Shown piece after piece: positions 1 through 7,670 of a stretch of DNA of 14,771 bases; position 1 is the first letter of the stretch; each line of letters opens with the position of its first letter. Position numbers and translations under genes: made by a program. The stretch comes from Dunaliella salina (taxonomy: Eukaryota; Chlorophyta; Chlorophyceae; Chlamydomonadales; Dunaliellaceae), in NCBI GenBank assembly GCA_002284615.2, contig MU070401.1, positions 43,781-58,551 of the forward strand. Direction: 5' to 3'. Under the pieces are notes generated by a model. The model searched no databases and was not told the DNA's origin. It saw only the letters and a list, made by a program, of their open reading frames with translations.

Positions 1-83
<83 letters not shown>
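1..83. repeat. (AC)n microsatellite
   Basis: An uninterrupted AC dinucleotide run from the first base, followed at once by a short ATGC-repeating stretch (about 83-94). The window also ends in AC repeats, which suggests a contig bounded by simple sequence. Confidence 0.98.
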
Positions 84-85
<2 letters not shown>

Positions 86-95
86 CATGCATGCT

Positions 96-540
96 CTGGT
101 GCACTCACACCTGTGTACAGCTGTTAAGGTTGATACCTGTTCCCCCTGCGCTCCAGTCTTCGCACGCCATATAGAGGGCCAGCAAGAACACCCTGCCTGG
201 ACATGCTGGCAACACATTGCTCCCATCAGACGATGGACCGTCTATCTCACCCTACATGGGTGCTCCAATGAAGGTGGATGATTGCTTTTTTACCTGCATC
301 TTAGTTTGGAGGCTGAAAAACTCCATTTTAGTGCATGTAGATGGCAAATATGTGCAATTGCGCGCTAGGAGACACGGATCCTCTGTGAGTTGACACGCTG
401 GAGAGGATTGATGTTGAACTGTGCAGCATTGATTAATGATTGATTGATTGAGGTGTGACGTAGTGCATGAGATGTGATGTACTTCACAAGGCAGTTGTTT
501 TTATGTTGCACCGCAGGATTTCCTACAAGGGATTCTGAAG
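96..540. other. No gene recognised
   Basis: Only short open frames without recognisable motifs are seen. A small ATTGATT-rich patch lies near 428-450. A pyrimidine-poor AG at about 523 followed by an open frame of about 50 codons could be an exon start, but that frame ends in a stop near 680 and I could not place it in a family. Confidence 0.4.
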
Positions 541-689
541 TCAGCCATCAGGGACCGGGAGCCAGGCACAGCCGCTCTCCTGCAAGATGACCACCACAAT
601 GTTGTGCTTGAGCGTGCTCAGGATGAGCTGTCTCATACCTCCAGAAGCCAGGATGAGCTCCAAGAAGCAGGAGGAGCTTGAGCCAACCT

Positions 690-800
690 CATTTTCAAAG
701 GTATGGCGGGTTGCAATCTCAATGTTGACTTGAGAATTGAGACATGAGTAAAAATCCCGGAAATCCCCTTGCCTCCCCATAATCTCTTGAAATGTCCCCA
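690..800 (-). repeat. Coding-like repeat fragment, copy 1 (inverted)
   Basis: The minus strand reads ...FQEIMGRQGDFRDFY followed by CLNSQVNIEIATRH. A related stretch occurs on the plus strand at about 1375-1475, where CLNSEVNIEIATRH is encoded. The DNA differs at several third positions while the peptide is nearly unchanged, so the pair probably derives from a real protein-coding sequence, most likely a mobile-element ORF, rather than from simple recent duplication. The open frame around it spans 541-918 on the minus strand. Family not recognised. Confidence 0.5.
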
Positions 801-867
801 GGGCACTTAGGATAGGTCGGCAGCCCCCACGGGACTCAAGGTGTGTCAGACAAGTGGGGGATGTGAG

Positions 868-945
868 TGAGTACCTCTGCATGTGTGCATGCCTGTGCTT
901 GCATGTGCATGCTTGCATATCTGGGCATGCCTGTCTGTGAGTGTG
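868..945. repeat. TGCATG-rich low-complexity stretch
   Basis: Irregularly repeated GTGCATGC / TTGCATGT words alternating with TGTGTG. This is low-complexity sequence; the small ORFs through it are not credible genes. Confidence 0.6.
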
Positions 946-1374
946 AATGTTTAATGGCTCACCCTGGCACTATGTGCATGGTCCCGGTCACCCTTGCAGC
1001 CCGCTTTTCTCATCGTGCATCAGCCAGCGGTCCAGTAACATCATTCAACTAAATTCTAGCAGTTCAAAATACATATTTATTTTTTTGCTGGCGTTCCGGC
1101 CCAGTCATAAGCATGCTTTGCATGCTGCGGTCAACGCGGAAAGGGACCTTCACGTCTGGCCCCCAGAACAAGCAAAGATGCTCCTAGGATGATACTGATC
1201 TAGCCTTTAGCTTTGGATGAAGGAATGGTGGCCTGGGGTGGTCAGTGCGCATGCTTGCAGAATCTGCATTCTCTTCCACGCACACCTCCCCACTGACTTT
1301 CCCATGCCTCCCCCTCACCCCTGCCCAATGTAGCAGGCCACCCAGAGGACATCATTCAGCCAATTTGCCACATT

Positions 1375-1475
1375 TTCCAGAGATTATGACCGGCAGAAGC
1401 CCGGTGTCAGCATTGTTTAGATGTTTGTCTCAACTCTGAAGTGAACATTGAGATCGCAACTCGCCATAATGCCAT
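1375..1475 (+). repeat. Coding-like repeat fragment, copy 2
   Basis: The plus strand contains CATTTTCCAGAGATTATG and then a stretch encoding CLNSEVNIEIATRHNA. This parallels the minus-strand copy at 690-800 over roughly 90 bases, with indels in the middle that break a common frame. It is a decayed fragment of the same unidentified coding repeat in opposite orientation. Confidence 0.5.
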
Positions 1476-1550
1476 GCCATGCAGTGCAACATTTTGGTAA
1501 GCAAACAAGTGCTTTCAAGGACAATTGTTTTCTGAAATTCTCACTTGCAG

Positions 1551-1618
1551 TTCTGGACCCACAAGTCAGACATCCCGAGCAACAAATTCTCCATGAAGGT
1601 CAAGCTCTTTAGGGGAGG
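1551..1618 (+). CDS. Candidate exon A of an unidentified protein
   Basis: The exon follows a good acceptor (TTCTCACTTGCAG, ending at 1550). The frame reads FWTHKSDIPSNKF then SMKVKLFRGG, a protein-like composition. No GT donor fits. If a GC donor after GG at 1618 is used, two bases remain and the frame joins exactly to exon B as ...KLFRGG-SISYPTGKF. That join is inference: a GC-AG intron of about 88 bases with a weak donor context. I do not recognise the family. The alternative is a decayed gene or element fragment. Confidence 0.35.
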
Positions 1619-1706
1619 GCTATGTGTTTACTATTTGAAGACTACCCTTGCCTAGCTTAATATTTTCTTTCTCTCAGTTTTTTTCCTCATGTCATGGTGA
1701 TTGCAG

Positions 1707-1787
1707 GAGCATTAGCTACCCGACGGGCAAGTTCGACACTCGCGCCATCAGGGATGAGATCTTCTCATTACTTGTGCCTCAGATAAG
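1707..1787 (+). CDS. Candidate exon B of an unidentified protein
   Basis: The acceptor is GTGATTGCAG ending at 1706 and the donor is AAG|GTATAGG after 1787. With two bases carried over from the previous exon, the frame is open throughout and reads SISYPTGKFDTRAIRDEI then FSLLVPQI. No upstream or downstream exons could be tied to it with confidence. Family unknown; both borders look canonical, so a spliced host gene fragment is plausible. Confidence 0.38.
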
Positions 1788-1898
1788 GTATAGGCAAGTG
1801 TTAGAGGCCTGAGGAGCCCCATGGGTTTTGGGAGCTGGGCTTTGTGCAGGCACACATGTTTACGATACATAAGATGTCTCGCACATAAGGCCTCAAAA

Positions 1899-1931
1899 AT
1901 CTCCAACCGAGGGATCTCCAACCGAGGGATC
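1899..1931. repeat. 15-bp tandem duplication
   Basis: ATCTCCAACCGAGGG occurs twice head to tail, followed by a third start (ATCT). A small local duplication in otherwise unassigned sequence. Confidence 0.8.
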
Positions 1932-2461
1932 TTTCATGAGTGTGCAACTGTCATTGATGACATGGCCATGTCCCTTTCCATTTTTGTTTGTGTGCCACAG
2001 TCGGTGACCAGACTCTCAAAGAGATACTCACAAGCTAATGTTTAATTTAGATCATGGTTTGGAAGGCAGACTAGTTGGAATCCGTTGTTGCAAACAGTAT
2101 CCAAATTTTTATTTGCATGCCTTCGATTTCTACGTAGTGGAGTAACCCTGCTTTCAAAGTAGAAAGTTTCTAATCTTTCTCAATTTTAAATTGAAATGTG
2201 CATCATTTTTCAATGCGCAAATAAAACCTTCAGTTTGTGGTACATTCAATTTCTGGGTATGCCTTTGGTTTGCATGCCCTCCCAAGCAAACTGCCAGTGC
2301 TTTCCATGGTAAAGACAGATCTGTACCCAACAATCACATTCAGGCCAAAATAAGGAGTAACATTTAAGTGGACCCTATTGTTGTTTAGAGAACAAATGGA
2401 AGGACATTTGATTCACTTTAATCTAGGTGATGGTTACAAGAAGGAGGCCAATTGACAAAAT
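1932..2461. other. No gene recognised
   Basis: AT-rich sequence with several TTTCAA / TTGAAA words near 2160-2270. No domain, RNA gene or convincing exon was seen. Confidence 0.4.
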
Positions 2462-2775
2462 ACTTGGTTGAATTCAACCTTCTAGTAGAAGTGATTGAAA
2501 TCAATGGAGGCCTTTTCTAAAGAAAAAATGTTCGATTTCAACCAAGGGTGTGATTGAAATCAATGGAGGCCTATTAACTGAAGACTTGATTGAATTCAAC
2601 CTAGAAGTGATTGAAATCAATGGAGGCCTATTGAAAGAACACCTGATTGATTTCAACCTGGGGGTGATTGAAATCAATCGACTTTTTTGGCTGTGTGAGA
2701 ACCCAATTGATTTCAATCAGGCTCGATTGAAGTCTTTATTGAAATGGCCCTGATTGAAATCAATCAGGTTCAATC
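2462..2775. repeat. Array of ATTGAAATCAAT palindromes (57-59 bp units)
   Basis: TGATTGAAATCAAT begins at 2492, 2551, 2608 and 2665, giving periods of 59, 57 and 57 bases, with GGAGGCCT after the first three. Between these lie opposite-orientation partners such as TTGATTTCAACC and, at the right end, TTGATTTCAATCAGG and TGATTGAAATCAATCAGG. The array is therefore both tandem and palindromic and could form hairpins. Its right edge abuts the truncated RNase H segment of the minus-strand element. The open frame through it (2550-2753) is a by-product of the repeat. Confidence 0.85.
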
Positions 2776-2789
2776 AACGTCAACCAGCC

Positions 2790-3065
2790 TGAGATTTTTC
2801 TGACGCTATTGGAGGCAATGTGAGTCTGCTCTCGTTGGTGTGCCACAAGGATGGATGCAAGTTCTGCTCTGGTGATGGTGTTAGTAGGCCCATAACCATT
2901 GGGTTTTATGCGCAGCTGTGAGTGTTGGGAGGATGGGGAGGTGTTCCTTCCTGATTTGTCAACGCCCAAACCAGAGAGTTGTGGGAGTCATCGTATTGGT
3001 GTTTAATGACACTGCCATCTGTGTACGTGAATTCTCTCCAGTCCTTAATTTCGGTGTGAACATTT
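2790..3065 (-). pseudogene. RNase H fragment, truncated
   Basis: FTYTDGSVIK (YTDGS codons at 3011-3025) carries the first catalytic Asp of type I RNase H. After a TAA and frame change, TNTITRAELASIL (TRAEL at 2859-2873) carries the catalytic Glu. The third motif, normally IATDS, reads IASNS at 2805-2819, so the Asp is replaced by Asn. The domain ends about 30 bases later at the palindrome array, so its last part is missing. RNase H degrades RNA in RNA-DNA hybrids in retroelements. Confidence 0.7.
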
Positions 3066-3259
3066 CTCGTAGTTGGCAGGATTTAAGGCTATGCTTGCTT
3101 GAGGACTCGTGTGAGCAGGTATGGATGTCAAGAGGAAGTGATTGGAATTTCTTTTTCCGAGTGTCTGATGCTAGGTGCCGCAGCGGCTGGTGGGTTCGCA
3201 GGGGTGTGGTAGGATTCGGGAGATGCAAGGGTAGCCAGTGAGCCCGAACATCTTGCCTG

Positions 3260-3766
3260 AGGAGTTGGAACCAATCTTTGTAAGCGCTACATAGCGCTTC
3301 TCTGGCATGAGGATTCCAGACAACAATTAGTTGCATGGTATATACCATGGTAGGGTTAGGAAAAGCAGTGTTGGGGTGTTTAAAATTGGGTTTATCAGGA
3401 AGAAAATCTGGCAAGCACTTTTGCAAGATCTGGGTGAATTTTAAGCCAGCGCCTGTATGCGTTGCAGCTGAAGCCTCTCCAGTGGGGCAGGAGCATGAAG
3501 GTGGCAACTGGTTCTGTGCTTTGGAGGGACTTGAGTGCACTGCATGGCGCAAGAGCCTGAACATCAGCTCGCCATCAAGAGGGGGGTCGCAAAAGAAGAA
3601 GCCATTGAAGCGCACAGAGAGGGCGTCTGTGTGTGCCCCAAAGACCTGGTCACGGAAGTTTGGGCTGAAGGTACTGTCAAATTCAACAGGGTTGGAAAAC
3701 CTCTCTGTTGAGACAAAGCACCCTTGATTCAGGGCTGAACGAATTGAGGAGGTGTGATCAGCACGT
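3260..3766 (-). pseudogene. Adenine-methyltransferase-like domain (PCIF1-like?)
   Basis: Segments in order are GCFVSTERFSNPVEF, FRDQVFGAHTDALSVRF, NGFFFCDPPLDGELM, then in another frame ATFMLLPHWRGF, then in the first frame MQLIVVWNPHAREAL. The combination of FGA...G...(N/D)PP...LM followed by hydrophobic-LPxW matches the layout I know from PCIF1-type and related N6-adenine methyltransferases, in which (N/D)PP(F/Y/W) is catalytic. Here the motif at 3580-3591 is C-D-P-P followed by Leu, so the usual aromatic residue is missing. Frameshifts near 3510 and 3400 break it. The assignment to PCIF1 versus another adenine methyltransferase family is uncertain. Confidence 0.5.
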
Positions 3767-3827
3767 TAGAGTTGTAAACTTTTTTTGTTTTTGGAAGATG
3801 ATTTGATTGTGCCTCTTTATGTGAGAG

Positions 3828-4391
3828 TCAACCCATAACTTTTGTTGCAGGATCCTGGACAGGTGGCTGGATGGTGGCATGGATGCTGGCTTTTTTGGAT
3901 GCTTCACAAGCTTTAAGCAGGATGCTGAGTCTGTCTATAGTGAGCACACCAACGCACTTTCCATTGGCATTGTAAATACAGGCACGTTCGTAGGTGTTTA
4001 TTTCCTGCATTTGTGCCGGCATGGTATCCTCATCAGATATGTCGCATTCAAGGGCTTCCTTCATGAGGTCAACATGTCTTATGATATCATATTGCCATGT
4101 TGGCATGATATCTGTCTGGGGGTTGGTAGGTTGGAAGTCAAAGGTAACATTCTTGCGAATGGCGCAGCCCGTAACTGAGAGCCATGAGGAGTCAGACAGG
4201 CTCTGAGGATTGCCTTTAAAGCCTTGGTTGACCAGATTATCCAGGTCTATCTCATTGTTTGCGGGGACTTCTATTAGTTCGAGACTTTCCTCTCCTAAGG
4301 CTTGCACGTTGGCATGCAGATCTGGGTGCATTTGTAACATATCAGCAGCTGCTGCAGCTTCCCGTTTGGCATGCCATTCCACATAGATCAT
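3828..4391 (-). pseudogene. Linker between PHD finger and methyltransferase-like domain
   Basis: The longest intact stretch of the element (187 residues). It starts inside the frame that follows the PHD segment (ERLNFSEECEMIYVEWHAKR) and includes an alanine-rich helix, then IRKNVTFDFQPTNPQTDI, and GKCVGVLTIDRLSILL near the end. It stops at 3828-3830 but the same frame continues as KKVYNSNVLITPPQF to about 3740. No known enzyme motif was seen; it probably is an N-terminal part of the methyltransferase module. Confidence 0.6.
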
Positions 4392-4401
4392 TTCGCATTC
4401 T

Positions 4402-4731
4402 TCAGAGAAGTTGAGCCTTTCCGCTTTTTGGGAGGCCGACAGAGGGGCGCATGCAGGGCAGTCTCAGTGGTATGTTCTGTGCTCGGTCATTCTGAGAGCA
4501 TTCTTTGACATCTATGAGAGAGCCCCAGTGGTATGTGCGGTGGCAGATATCACAAGTGGGCATGTCGCCGTAGCATTCAGATCCCTGTGTACGTTCTTTG
4601 CTCACTGGACTCCAGCACAGCTGGCACAGTCGTCTAGTTCTTCTTGGTACGTGCTTTGAATAGGCCATTTTCAGCCCATCATTCTGGAAGATGGACAAGT
4701 CCCACTTTTCAATGGTGATGGGGTGCCACAC
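4402..4731 (-). pseudogene. PHD-like zinc-finger segment
   Basis: Ligand-like residues occur as CQLC, then C...C-x2-C-H (SECYGDMPTCDICHRTYHW) and, after a +1 frame change and a TGA at 4464-4466, DCPACAPL. Read across the break this gives a C4-H-C3 arrangement typical of PHD fingers, ending in the CPAC pair. Such fingers bind histone tails in known proteins; in a mobile element this could help chromatin targeting, which is inference. The stop directly after YH, where the earlier repeat of the motif has YHW, looks like a Trp TGG to TGA change. Confidence 0.6.
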
Positions 4732-4743
4732 GCATTAGCGCAC

Positions 4744-4990
4744 TCATTCATCAAAAATGTGCCCAGTAAGGAAGACTACGGATTTGTACAAGTGGCATAC
4801 CTGCCCTGCCGGAAAACGGTAACCCCCTTTGTTTTCTTCTACTCCAGGCAGTGCGGGCAAGAAGATTGTGAACACTCCGTCCAAATGGGGTATCTCACGG
4901 AAAACAGTGGTTGGCTTACCTTTGAAGCACCTAGGCACACGTTTGAATAATCAGTGCCAGCGCACAGAGGTTTGTTTGAGCAGGCATCCA
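4744..4990 (-). pseudogene. N-terminal domain of the decayed element ORF
   Basis: The frame reads PRCFKGKPTTVFREIPHLDG, then FRFPAGQ-like and CHLYKSVVFLTGHIFDE before TGA at 4744-4746. It resumes after a second stop in the same frame as CVWHPITIEKW, so the two parts were one reading frame. Upstream, across one more TGA, CEFGCLLKQTSVRWH may continue it. The domain is not recognised; several cysteines and histidines are present but no clear zinc pattern. Confidence 0.5.
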
Positions 4991-5035
4991 AATTCACAAT
5001 TTTCTTTTAATTGAGCAATCTATCATAATTGGTGC

Positions 5036-5423
5036 ACTCAGGGCTTATGAGCCCCAGGCGGAACACCAGTGGGGTCAAGTCGCACAGACTTCTTGGACAT
5101 TGGCAAACTGTGTAAGATGAGCACATTTTTCTGGAGTGCCCTTCCAAGGATCTGACTTGCGCGTTTAGTTCCATCATTTGTTCAGCTGTGCACCTCCCGG
5201 AAGTCCAACACGCAAAGAGACTTCATGAACCAAGCTGATGCCTTAAAATTAGCCAAATTTGTGTCTGCATGCTTAAGATGCTGTGCCTAAGATTCAAGCA
5301 CTGCCTTCATTTTCGCCAAGACTAGTCTGGTTACAGGCCTCTGTGTTTCCGCTCAGCTGCCCTTAAGGGCTGCAAGAGGGCTGCAAGCTTGCAGGCGAAT
5401 AAGGCAAAGTAACCTTACCTTAC
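5036..5423 (+). mobile_element. 3' end of a LINE-like retroelement
   Basis: The plus strand encodes DEHIFLECPSKDLTC near 5115-5165, resembling the C-terminal H...EC zinc-binding tail of L1-type LINE proteins. A broken C-terminal frame then runs into a 3' block at 5340-5364 and ends with GTAACCTTACCTTAC at 5409-5423. The same 25-base block and the same 15-base tail end the insertion at 7478-7535, which supports this being the defined 3' end of a mobile family. The fragment is 5' truncated, as LINE copies usually are, and contains stops. No reverse transcriptase is present here. Confidence 0.55.
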
Positions 5424-5934
5424 GTTGTTCGGACGTGTGCTGGCCTCCTAAGAGGTCAGAGGTTCGAACTGCTCAGATGCCCTCAAAGGCGTAGGAGTGG
5501 AAACACTCCTTAACACCTTACCATGGGCCCCTAAGTCCATTGAATCTCCAGTGCGTCTTCTGAGAGGAGCATTATTGACAATACTTCTCCAACCTTCATG
5601 ATCCTCCAAAGGCACACATGCACTCAAAACATAGACTTGGAAAGGCCAACATCAAGACAGGGTACTACTCTTTCTACCAAAATCTATATCTCACTGTCAA
5701 TAAAAAGGCAGTGGGGGCTATCTGGGCTATATTGCCAGACATGCTCCTTCCCGATTTCATTTCTCAAATCTAACCATGCCAAACATTTTGATTTGTAAAA
5801 ATATTATATCGCCAAAAAATCATGAAAATTGGAGGACCCCAGATCACTTCCCTGGCCTCAGATTACCCAAAAGCGGCCCGCAGCTCCACCTTGGGACCAA
5901 TTTTCACTCCAAAAATGATTTTCTAATGACCCTT
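5424..5934. other. No gene recognised
   Basis: A GGTTCGAACT word near 5460 resembles a tRNA B box, but no cloverleaf or A box fits. Short imperfect inverted words (GGAGTG...CACTCC) lie at 5491-5508. Otherwise no motif was seen. Confidence 0.4.
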
Positions 5935-6185
5935 TTATAATATGCATATATTTCGCATATTCCAAAACAGGAAAGGAGGAGGTCAAAGTTTGACCTTTTT
6001 GGCACCCCTTTGGCCAGATTTTCTGCAAGGGAAGTGGCTGAAATTTTGTATTTCACCAACCACTGGGTCTTTTCACTCCATTATTTTTGCAATAAAATTC
6101 TTTTACTACAAGGACTCCAAATCACTACAAATCACCCAATTTGGTGGAGTGGGTGATCTGGAATGGTGATTTGGTGGTGAAAACT
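5935..6185 (+). repeat. Dispersed repeat, copy 1
   Basis: This stretch aligns by eye with the reverse complement of 9925-10190. Shared blocks in order are AGTTTGACCTT...TTGGCACC, GGCTGAAATTTTG, CACTGGGTCTTT, CTCCA...TT, TACAAGGACT.CAAATCA and the segment encoding QFGGVGDLEW (second copy RFDAGVGPDW). The two copies are roughly 65-70 percent similar with indels. Probably an old mobile element of unknown type. Confidence 0.65.
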
Positions 6186-6483
6186 AGGGTTCACGCCGCG
6201 GCTGACTAGGCACGGTCTCCATGACTGGTAATATTGAAACCCTTGTACTACAGACGGCCTTTACAGTGAACCCAAGCTTCAGGATTACCAGTTACGGAGG
6301 GCATGCGCAAGGGGCATGCCAAAAACATCTGGTTTTGGGCCTCAGATAGCCCCCTCTGATAAAAAGGTCAGTAATGCCCTCGGGACCCTGCCAACACTTC
6401 CGCTCAAAATGAAACGGAACATCTTTAATTTCCGCACAGGCGCCCTCTTCAATCAGAAGCATGCAGTACACTTTAAAATGTCC

Positions 6484-6546
6484 ACCTGCCAATGCCCCCT
6501 GTATGGAGGGCCTGACAGTGCCCTTCACATTCTAGCAGGATATGAA
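6484..6546 (+). pseudogene. Degenerate zinc knuckle
   Basis: The expected C-x2-C...H...C pattern is present as C (6493-6495), Tyr (6502-6504), His (6526-6528) and Tyr (6541-6543). Both Cys-to-Tyr changes need a single G-to-A step (TGT to TAT), consistent with mutational decay of an originally zinc-binding segment. Confidence 0.5.
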
Positions 6547-6568
6547 TACTCCACCATGTCAAATATGG

Positions 6569-6577
6569 TTACAGAGC

Positions 6578-6579
<2 letters not shown>
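6569..6579 (+). repeat. Target-site duplication, left copy
   Basis: TTACAGAGCGC occurs here and again at 7532-7542, exactly flanking the insertion. Joining the flanks across one copy restores the codons T-E-R-H-N-I of the host element ORF. Confidence 0.85.

Positions 6580-6613
<34 letters not shown>
6579..6613. repeat. (CAG)n tract
   Basis: Eleven CAG units followed by CAA. A second, interrupted CAG/CAA run lies at 6652-6681. Confidence 0.95.
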
Positions 6614-6614
<1 letters not shown>

Positions 6615-6947
6615 GACAAACCCCCTTTTATGCACCCCAACCCCCTCTTCCAGCAGCAACAGCAGCAGCAGCAGCAGCAACCAACTCCTCCCCCACGCGT
6701 CACTGGAGCAGTCCCTGCCACCCCACCAAAGCGAAAGTCCATAGACCACCCCCTCCCCCCAGCACAACCAGCAACAACAGCAGCTCCAGCAGGTCGTACC
6801 TCGGCCAAGCAACAATACCACCCTTCCCTGGCGACAGTAGCAAGAGCACCTGGGCAGCCTGCCCAAGCGATTCAAGCAGGAGGGCACCTGTTGCACCCTT
6901 ACACACCGGGTGCGTACATCAGAGGTTGGGGACTGCCCTGTGGGTAG
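6579..6947 (+). CDS. Poly-glutamine, proline-rich reading frame within the insertion
   Basis: In the CAG frame the sequence reads twelve glutamines counting one CAA, then DKPPFMHPNPLF, a second glutamine run of ten, then PTPPPRVTGAVPATPPKRKS and further Pro/Ala/Gln-rich sequence to a stop near 6947. All three frames are open across the repeat, so openness alone proves nothing, but the non-repeat part in this frame has coherent composition, CAA among the CAG codons and a KRK basic patch. It could be a captured exon of a host regulatory protein. There is no start codon within the first repeat; the first ATG is at 6630. Confidence 0.35.
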
Positions 6948-7531
6948 CTGCCCCGAAAGCATTCCCATGGGTAGCTGCCCTAAAAGCGATTCCATGGGTA
7001 GCTGCCCTAAAAGCTAGCTGAAGACCTGGACTATGGGACGGCAGAGTGACCAGTACAGAATTATCCAAGGAATCCTTTAGATGGTTTCATTCAAGCTTGT
7101 GAGTATGGCTTGAGAAAAGCAAACACGAATGCCAGACACCACTTATATTTCAAGTAAGTATGGGACTTCGCATGAGCATATGCTTTCAGGCTGTTGCTGC
7201 AGTTCCTAAACATTGCAATAGTTTTTTTTTTTTTTAGTTTCGAAGAAACTGTTTGCCAAACATCATGCAAATCTGCATCTGACCATTTCTCTCCTTGCAC
7301 TTAATGTCTGGATATCTAGAGTTTCGAGTAAAACATATGAGCATTCTGGTTAAGACTTCTTGCGCCTTCTCCTCGGTGCTTACCTGGAGAGCTTCTGCTT
7401 TACGTGGTTCTATGAGCGCATTTTTCTCAACAGTTGACATTTCTGTACGCATTTTTGAAGACTTGTCTTGTTCCAGGTCTGTGTTTCCGCTCAGCTGCCC
7501 TTGTAGGCGGATATAGCGATGTAACCTTACC
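6580..7531 (+). mobile_element. 952-bp retroposed insertion inside the element ORF
   Basis: The segment interrupts the zinc-knuckle/nuclease ORF between Arg and His codons and is bounded by the 11-bp duplication TTACAGAGCGC. It starts with a CAG run and ends with a 3' block (7478-7502) and GTAACCTTACC tail identical to the LINE end at 5340-5423. The last TTAC may belong to both tail and target, as expected for target-primed reverse transcription with microhomology. The inside does not resemble a LINE protein. It holds a poly-Q frame and, on the minus strand at 7234-7545, an open frame with a good donor (CTCCAG|GTAAGC) near 7380. It is best explained as a non-autonomous or chimeric passenger mobilised by the LINE machinery. 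Confidence 0.75.
6942..7014 (+). repeat. 27-bp tandem repeat, about 2.7 copies
   Basis: GGGTAGCTGCCC followed by (C/T)(G/A)AAAGC and ATTCC(C)AT, starting at 6942, 6969 and 6996. The 27-base period keeps frame and encodes a nine-residue repeat (WVAALKAIP-like) in one reading frame. Confidence 0.85.
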
Positions 7532-7542
7532 TTACAGAGCGC
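7532..7542 (+). repeat. Target-site duplication, right copy
   Basis: TTACAGAGCGC, identical to 6569-6579. The element ORF resumes directly after it with CACAACATT (H-N-I). Confidence 0.85.
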
Positions 7543-7670
7543 CACAACATTAACAGCAGAACCCTCCTCAAAGGTATCAGGGGAGGCTCTCTCGGGGCAG
7601 GCCTTACCTCCATGGACATTGGCAGTGCAGATATCTTAAATCGATTGTCTTGCTTTACAGGACCTCCAGG

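Larger units (their letters stand above)
2776..4990 (-). pseudogene. Decayed mobile-element ORF: PHD, methyltransferase-like, RNase H
   Basis: Conserved-looking protein segments follow one another on the minus strand from about 4990 down to 2776, interrupted by stops and frameshifts. Order: an N-terminal domain (CHLYKSVVFLTGHI...VWHPITIEKWDLSIF), a PHD-like finger, a linker, a methyltransferase-like domain with CDPP, and RNase H motifs YTDGS and TRAEL. Visible lesions include TGA and TAA at 4744-4746 and 4735-4737, TGA at 4464-4466 with a nearby frameshift, TGA at 3828-3830, frameshifts near 3740, 3510 and 3400, and a TAA with frameshift inside RNase H. No reverse transcriptase lies between the methyltransferase and RNase H, which are only about 200 bases apart. 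The RNase H is cut off after its third motif by the palindrome array. A dead copy of a selfish element is the best reading. Confidence 0.75.

Noticed and set aside
541..700. Plus-strand exon starting at 524 (DFLQGILKSAIRD...)
   Set aside because: The frame hits a stop before the good donor at 701, and the opposite strand carries the conserved repeat peptide.
2550..2753. Repeat-protein ORF (IEINGGLL units)
   Set aside because: Follows exactly the palindromic DNA repeat, units of 59 and 57 bases do not all keep frame, and no flanking gene structure exists.
5440..5480. tRNA-like B box (GGTTCGAACT)
   Set aside because: No A box at the right distance and no cloverleaf could be drawn.
6525..6995. 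Minus-strand Leu/Cys-rich ORFs
   Set aside because: Shadows of the CAG repeats; composition is dictated by the triplet repeat.
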